A stretch of DNA of 64,000 nt, taken from contig JAJVDF010000027.1 in assembly GCA_022410635.1 (NCBI GenBank), forward strand, positions 3,807,058 to 3,871,057, given 5' to 3'. Shown piece after piece: positions 58,540 through 64,000 of the stretch; the stretch's first letter is position 1; every line of letters starts with the position of its first letter. The stretch is from Tretioscincus oriximinensis (taxonomy: Eukaryota; Chordata; Lepidosauria; Squamata; Gymnophthalmidae). Made by a program: the position numbers and the translations under genes. The notes beneath the pieces were generated by a model. It searched no databases. It was not told the DNA's origin and worked only from the letters and a program-made list of their open reading frames with translations.

Positions 58540-58788
58540 CAGTGGTGAGATTTAGCTGATTTGCACCAGTTCTATAGAATCTACTTTTTTGTTCGGTTTG
58601 GCAAACCGGATGTTAAACCACCCAGGTTCTGCCTCCTACCAGAAATGCCATCACTTAAGATGCCATTTCCAGTTGCTGCTTCCTGAAATAACATAATTTA
58701 AGATTGTGTTCCTGGCAGCAGCAACTGGAAATGACATTGTTTATTAGGGCAGAGAACTGGTTGTTAAATTATTTGAATCTTCTGACTG
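58540..58788. mobile_element. hAT-like MITE (249 bp)
   Basis: The left end CAGTGGTGAGATTTAG pairs imperfectly with the right end GAATCTTCTGACTG. Flanks AGTATGCC (58532-58539) and AGTATACC (58789-58796) match at 7 of 8. Internal inverted segments include CATTTCCAGTTGCTGC and GCAGCAACTGGAAATG. Confidence 0.82.
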
Positions 58789-59744
58789 AGTATACCTGGC
58801 AGAAGCAGTGCCAGATAAACTAAAAATTTAGGAGTATTGGGACAGAATGAATAAAAGAAGCATTGTGCAGGTGTTCATTTTTTTGAAAGACTTTTCAAAG
58901 CTATTTGTCGTTTTCTCTTCCCAGTGTAATTGCTGTACAAGGCTGTCTACTAGCCTTCCAGGGTGGAAAAATAAAGGCCATTTGTGTGCANTGGTAAAAC
59001 GATTGCCATGATATGAGGGGCTGCATGCACTTAACTGGAATAAAATCCATTTAACTCTGCTAGATTTGCTTCTGAAGGGGTATAAATAGGTTTTCATTGT
59101 GAAATCTGATTTTTTTAGGATGTAACAGAATTTTCATCAACTTCCGGATGTCCTGCCTATGCAAACATAAGATACAATTTATTTGCAGAGACAAGGTGGA
59201 TAAGAATAAAATCCAAGGACAGTGATCATAGTTCTATTCAGTATTTATAGAAATGGAGGACTATAAAGTCCTACACTGTCACAAGATGAAGCAAGTTGAT
59301 AAAAACCCTGAAATCATTCTCAAATATTTGATGGTTATTCTAACTCTAACTACATTAGAATTGCAATTACAGTGTGCACTCTGGATTAGGAAACATTAAA
59401 ACTAAAGCTCAGAAAATATATAGAGATTAACAGGTAAAAGCTGGTGAAAGTTTTGGAGCAAGAAGGCCTGACTTTAGAAATGAGACGAATTTCTTTAATG
59501 AAGAAAGCCAAAACCCATATTGACTTTGATAGAAGCAAGACACCCATTAAGAGATGCCCTTGTAGAATTAATGGGCTATATTGTTCAAACTTCNAAGACT
59601 GACCATCAAAATAGCTTTAAGTGCTTAGGAAGCACAGAAACAACTGGAGTAGCCATTAGATCAACCAGCCGAAAGTGTACTGCAAGTGGAACAGGAAATT
59701 CAAAATACGACTCTTTCGTTAGGGGCAGAAGAGGTAGGGAAGAT

Positions 59745-59835
59745 TCTTAAGCTTTCAGTAGTCCAACACTTATAGATGGATGTATACTTGATTTGATCTT
59801 AACTAAGGATGAATTGGTAAAAATCTGTTCATGTG
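59745..59835 (+). mobile_element. Possible LINE endonuclease fragment (CR1-type)
   Basis: One frame reads SSPTLIDGCILDLILTKDEL, resembling the LLDLVLTNKEDLV segment near the end of CR1-type endonuclease domains. Too short for certainty. Confidence 0.4.
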
Positions 59836-60439
59836 GGAGAAGGGATCACTGGAGAGTTAAGTGAGTGTTCTGGGGATTTCCAATTGGCACTGCTGCAAGA
59901 AACCCTGATCTCTTGGAACTGCTGTGAGTAATGCCAGCAGGATGGTCACTTCCAAATGACATTATTGCTTTTGGACCCATAAAATGTTAGTATTCCACGG
60001 AGGAGGGTAGATAGTGTGGTTCTGACTGAAGCCACACCCCCACGGCCGTAAAACTGCTCTTAGGAGTTTTACCTTCATTGTGTCCCACAGAACTATGTGT
60101 GTCCAGCCTTCCACAAGCTTGAAAGTTCTTTCTTGTGCAGTATTATCCAGTGCGTATTCTCCGATTTAAACAGCCTTCATTTTAAAGTCTTAGTGAAAAG
60201 TCTCTCCAGAGGACACGAGAGTTGCTTGTATGCAAATTGTAAAGATTTCATTGGCTCATGAAGTGCAGGGACTGCTTGGGAAGAGTAGGTAGGGTCACAG
60301 AGAATTCTGGGGATTGTAGTCAGTCAAGTGCAGCAGTTCCTTCTGGGGCTCGAATTTGGAAGGCAGGCGAAATCGGCTAACGTGTTTGCTTTTNAAAGTG
60401 TCTTTAAAGTGGAGCAAACCAACAGGTGGAGAAAGGGCC

Positions 60440-60765
60440 TAATAGCACACTTTATCGTAGTCTTCTATTCCTCCCTATGCCAACAGTCTCAGTGATGGTA
60501 ACAAGTGTAAATGCAGAATACAAAAGTTTAAAATAACAACATACAAATTTTAAAATACAGATATTAAAAATAACAACTGCACTTGAAAGCGGGGAAGGGA
60601 AATTTTTTCACCAGCCAAAGGTGAAGGTAAACCTCTGTAGAGAGACTATTCCATAGTCTAGGGCCCACAACTAAGAAGTCCTGTCCTGAATTTTCACTCC
60701 CAGGGGGATGGTACAANATCTCTGCTACCTTTACTGCAGAATAAATGACTTACCAATGTCAGACT
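60440..60765 (-). mobile_element. L2-like LINE 3' end (reverse)
   Basis: Contains CACCAGCCAAAGGTGAAGGT, CTATTCCATAGTCTAGGGCC and ACAACTAAGAAGTCCTGTCC. These correspond to the CAACCAAAGGCCAGGTTGAA, TTATTCCAAAGACTGGGGGC and ACCACCGAGAAGGCCCTACC stretches of the L2 at 7040-7170. The A-rich 3' UTR lies to the left. Confidence 0.65.
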
Positions 60766-61439
60766 AGTGCAGGAACATGTCATTGATGACATATTTCAAG
60801 TGTGCACTTTTTTTTTCTTTTTAAATAATCCTTAATGCATTATTTTTGGATTAAAACCTGCCTAAAATATTCCTTTTTGATAATTTGCGATGCATGTAAT
60901 TGCTTTGCAGCTTCTTCATTCACAACCTGCAAATTAGGTATTTATCATTCCTACTGGACAATATAATTAAGACTTCCAGCCCTTTCAATTAGTAAGGAAA
61001 GCTGCTTATTACAAAAAGATAATGTTTTCTGTACCTCTCTAATAGGAGCACTGAAAGAACTATGTTCCATGTTTGGTGGGTATGGATTAAGTGTGTGTGT
61101 AATGTATATTAAAAACTAATGACATAATATCCATGCTGAGATTAAAGGTTTTCCTTCAGTATTTTGCTTGAAAATGACATGTACTGCTTTTATCACAATT
61201 AAGCAATTGATCATATGAGATCTTTTTGTTGTTGCTAGAAAAAGTTTTCAATATTCATTTGGCTATTTATGTTTCAAAATACAAAACATGCTAAAAAGAC
61301 AGATTAGAGGTACCCATGCATTCATGTTGGGCATGGCTTGGTGTGACCCAATAATAAAAATAACAACTGCTTAACTCAAAGATGTTTTGTCAACATTTAT
61401 TTTTATATTTTTTGCTGTTGTCACACTTACACTACTTTT

Positions 61440-61605
61440 AGTGTAGCCCAGTTAGTTCCAGTGAATTGCATATCCTTAGGAGTAAGCTCTCCCTTCCCTA
61501 CTTTTATGTTGTTTAATATGTTAATTAGGGTCCAGGATGGTATAGAAATGTAAATGAATAAAATAGCAGCAGCAGCATCAACAACAACACTTTTACTGAT
61601 TAGTC
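61440..61605 (+). mobile_element. Possible LINE (L2-type) tail
   Basis: GGTCCAGGATGGTATAGAAA, TGTAAATGAATAAAATAGC and a CAG/CAA-rich end resemble an L2-type tail with a simple repeat. Weak evidence only. Confidence 0.35.
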
Positions 61606-62262
61606 TACAGACTACAAGATAAAAATTGTATTCCATTATGCTAAACCGGAACTTTTGTAAAGTTGTCTGCCTTTAATCCTAAAAAATTAAAACACCAAGG
61701 ACAGTGGGGAGAATTATTCTCAATTCCCTCCATCACTGTCTTCCTCACTAGAACATTTATATATATAAAAAGAAAAGAATGTTGGTGGAAAATTTGAAGT
61801 AATAGCAATTATATTAATTACCAGCATTTTGCATTAATTACCAGCATTTGTTGGGGTATGTAAGTGAAAGAAGTACCAGAACCACTAGCATTGCTTGCAA
61901 TAGATTTCCACAGTAATAGCTAGTACTGCCAGGTGTAGATTCCTATACTCAGATACTATAGTATTTTAAAAAATCTTTTTGTGACTTCCTTGATCTGAAT
62001 ATCTTGAATAGCTTTTCTGACTTTCTGCTAGTGGTATCTATCAAGGAAGGTTATTTGTTTTCTCAGGTGTGTCAGCAGAAAGAGAAGGAAGCATGCTATT
62101 AATAATGCTGACCTTGAAGGCAAAAGGAAAAGCTGATACACTTTCTGCTGCCCACAAGAAAGTGGAGATAGTTATGGACATTTTGGGGAAACGATACGTT
62201 AAGATTTATATTGAAATTCTAAATTGGGAACTGGAAGCATAAGCAGTAAAATAGGCTGCTTA

Positions 62263-62264
<2 letters not shown>

Positions 62265-62322
<58 letters not shown>
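62265..62322 (+). repeat. (AT)n microsatellite
   Basis: About 29 uninterrupted AT units. Confidence 0.97.
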
Positions 62323-62324
<2 letters not shown>

Positions 62325-63539
62325 CTAAATGTTTGATTCTTTACAGGTGACTTGTTAAAAAACTTTTTTCAACTGATATTTCTCTTGTGACTTTTTCTGA
62401 TGCTTTTGAAAACAGATTCTTTAATCTGAAAGCAAATTTCTTTTCTGATTTTAAACAGAGCAGCATGCTTGTTAGAATTTTTTTACAAAGGTTACACATA
62501 GGATACTGCCCCATGATGAGACATCCCTTTCCCCTACAATAGGTATGACATATACTGCTGATGGTGTGAACAATCCACAATTTTAGGGTGTCATCCTGAC
62601 CAAATAGGTTATTATGCATGGTTTTTACAGTGGCAAAATTGGTGCAGGTTGGGTGGGGTCGAGGCAAGACTGTAAACTACATCCATGATGTAGAGGACTG
62701 AATTATAGCAACAACTACTTCTGTACTCTAATCAGAAAGGAGGGAGTGTTTATTGGAATACCGAAAATTGCTCTTTGTTTCAGATTTGTTGATAGATTTT
62801 GAAACAGATCTACTGGAATGCTCGGGTTATGATTTACTGGAGTTAAATGGACACCACAATGTCATATTTTGATAGTGCAACAGGTCACACTTTGGGAATG
62901 GGTCTGAGCATGCAGAGGCCATCTACACTAATTTTGAAGCTAGTGCAAAGTTGTATGGATGACATTGTCTCATACCAGAAGATGCCTATCTATGCTTGGG
63001 TGGGTTCATAATCCCTGGACGGGTGCCCCAGGACTGCACAGGTAAGTGTGATTACAACCAGAGATAACCACCAAACCTAGCCAAAAATTAAGAAGACATG
63101 TAAAGAAATTTGTTTGCTAAATATTTCTATGGGTCAGTTATTGGTTTGTGTATTAATCATGCTGTTTTTGGAAGTTCAAGGCAAGGAATAGTATCCTTGT
63201 TGCCTTTTTATCCTCACAATCCTATGATATAGGCTAAGTTAGGAAGCAAAAGGTAAGTCAAAACACAAATCTCCCTGCTGATAATCAAACACTCTTGTGA
63301 TTGCATGACACAGACTCTGTATGTGTAACATTTGTAAATAATCCAGATTTGTTGTGTGTGAATTGTGAATATTCTGCAGAAGATGGAAGTCTTAATATAA
63401 CTTCAAAACTGCTTTCTTGTCATATTTAATATGACATTTTTTTTCTTTATTCATGTGTGGATTTAAATATTTGTCAACTACTTGTACTACAGCTTCCATT
63501 ATAATATTATATTCAAGAATATATAGCTTTAGAAACTAA

Positions 63540-63612
63540 CAAGAAATAGGTAGCATGAGTTTTTGTAGACAAGTCTACTTCTTCGGATGCAAAACATGGC
63601 TATTTCTTTGAA
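63540..63612. mobile_element. Fragment of the AAGCTTTCGTAGAC-family foldback element
   Basis: TGAGTTTTTGTAGACAAGTC, TACTTCTTCGGATGC and ATGGCTATTTCTTTG recall the core and end of the 57299 hairpin. It lies 190 bp before the AGPAT4 coding exon. Confidence 0.55.
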
Positions 63613-63796
63613 ATATTCAACAATATTCACACATGTTTACTCATTCAGAATGCTATTATGTATTGTTTCTATAGAAAATATGGAGCTATTTGAATTGCTC
63701 TTCTTTTAAATGTTTTGCTGAATTTTATAGAAAAAAGTCACATTCATCAAAAAAGGTTTTTTAAAAAAGCAAGTTTTCTTGTTTTCTTTTTTGCAG

Positions 63797-64000
63797 TTAC
63801 ATTTGGAGTTGCTCGATTGTTTCCTGTTTATTCACACTACTGCCTTAAACCATGGATATCGTTGGGTTTCTGAAGTCTCAGTTCATATGCCACCTTGTTA
63901 TCTGTTACATATTTATAGTGTCTGGATTGATAATCAACTTCATTCAANTTTTCACATTAATTCTTTGGCCATTCAACAAGCAACTTTTCAGGAAAGTAAA
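63797..64000 (+). CDS. AGPAT4: AGPAT4 first coding exon (partial, runs off the window)
   Basis: AGPAT4 (LPAAT-delta) is a membrane acyltransferase that converts lysophosphatidic acid to phosphatidic acid. The exon has a strong acceptor (polypyrimidine then GCAG at 63793-63796), a 55-nt 5' UTR part, and an ATG at 63852 in a good context (AAACCATGG). It encodes MDIVGFLKSQFICHLVICYI, continuing FIVSGLIINFIQ, an unresolved residue, FTLILWPFNKQLFRKV, and ends mid-codon at the window edge. This matches the N-terminus I know for human AGPAT4 (MDLAGLLKSQF...) better than AGPAT3 (MGLLAFLKTQF...). The segment after LKSQF is a hydrophobic membrane helix. The catalytic NHX4D box lies in later exons. The N at 63948 falls in the first base of a Leu/Phe/Val/Ile codon. 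Confidence 0.95.

Larger units (their letters stand above)
49678..63796 (+). other. AGPAT4: Predicted first intron of AGPAT4
   Basis: Runs from the candidate donor in the CpG island to the firm acceptor at 63796. It contains foldback TIR elements (49852, 50811, 51953), a CR1 tail (-, 53845), SINEs (54122, 55319, 56833 -, 58275), a long hairpin element (57299-57513) with a related split copy to 58008, a hAT-like element (58540), LINE fragments (59745, 60440) and an (AT)n tract (62265). I see nothing recognisable in 52215-53844, 55613-56460, 61050-61430 or 62323-63535. Confidence 0.5.

Noticed and set aside
1..64000. CRISPR array, prokaryotic operon or viral genome segment
   Set aside because: Tandem repeats are microsatellites or transposon parts, genes are spliced vertebrate genes, and no retroviral gag/pol/env or LTR pair was recognised.

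Overview
The window is vertebrate nuclear DNA with sparse spliced exons in an AT-rich background crowded with transposable elements. The mix of L1, CR1 and L2 LINE fragments, tRNA-derived SINEs and many short TIR/foldback DNA elements with 8-bp target duplications suggests a non-avian reptile, most likely a squamate. That assignment is inference from repeat style and exon divergence, not from a species marker.

Two genes can be recognised, both on the + strand. The 3' end of PRKN (parkin, RBR E3 ubiquitin ligase) lies at 11702-21246 as its last three coding exons. They encode the end of the IBR, the REP element and the whole RING2 with the catalytic Cys. A likely poly(A) signal is at 21846. 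The sequence before 11702 is the upstream PRKN intron. About 28 kb of intergenic DNA follows. A CpG island at about 48.65-50.1 kb probably holds the promoter and non-coding first exon of AGPAT4 (lysophosphatidate acyltransferase delta). Its first coding exon begins at 63797, with the ATG at 63852, and is cut by the window edge. PRKN followed by AGPAT4 in the same orientation is the arrangement I know from human 6q26, so the synteny supports both calls.

The rest is repeats. L1 ORF2 fragments lie at 12077-14402, 19022-19748, 35749-36455 (-) and 42741-44695; the last three have matching target duplications and the first only a near-match. CR1 copies lie at 30140-31655 (-) and 33238-33945 (-), plus several 3' ends. 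L2-like copies include 6898-7976 (-) and various tails. There are two tRNA-derived SINE families (A and B). At least seven TIR elements carry 8-bp target duplications (hAT-like): a three-copy foldback family at 5382, 12002 and 34138, and single elements at 2278, 27472, 40225 and 58540. A second group of foldback elements clusters around the AGPAT4 CpG island (46.0-52.2 kb).

I found no clearly new multi-gene system. The observations most worth checking are a predicted parkin lacking the terminal Val, the nested L2 / foldback DNA element / L1 stratigraphy at 11.8-14.8 kb, the hidden GC-rich hAT-like element at 40.2 kb, an ancient-looking 139-bp palindrome in a PRKN intron, and paired RFX X-box-like sites beside the AGPAT4 CpG island.
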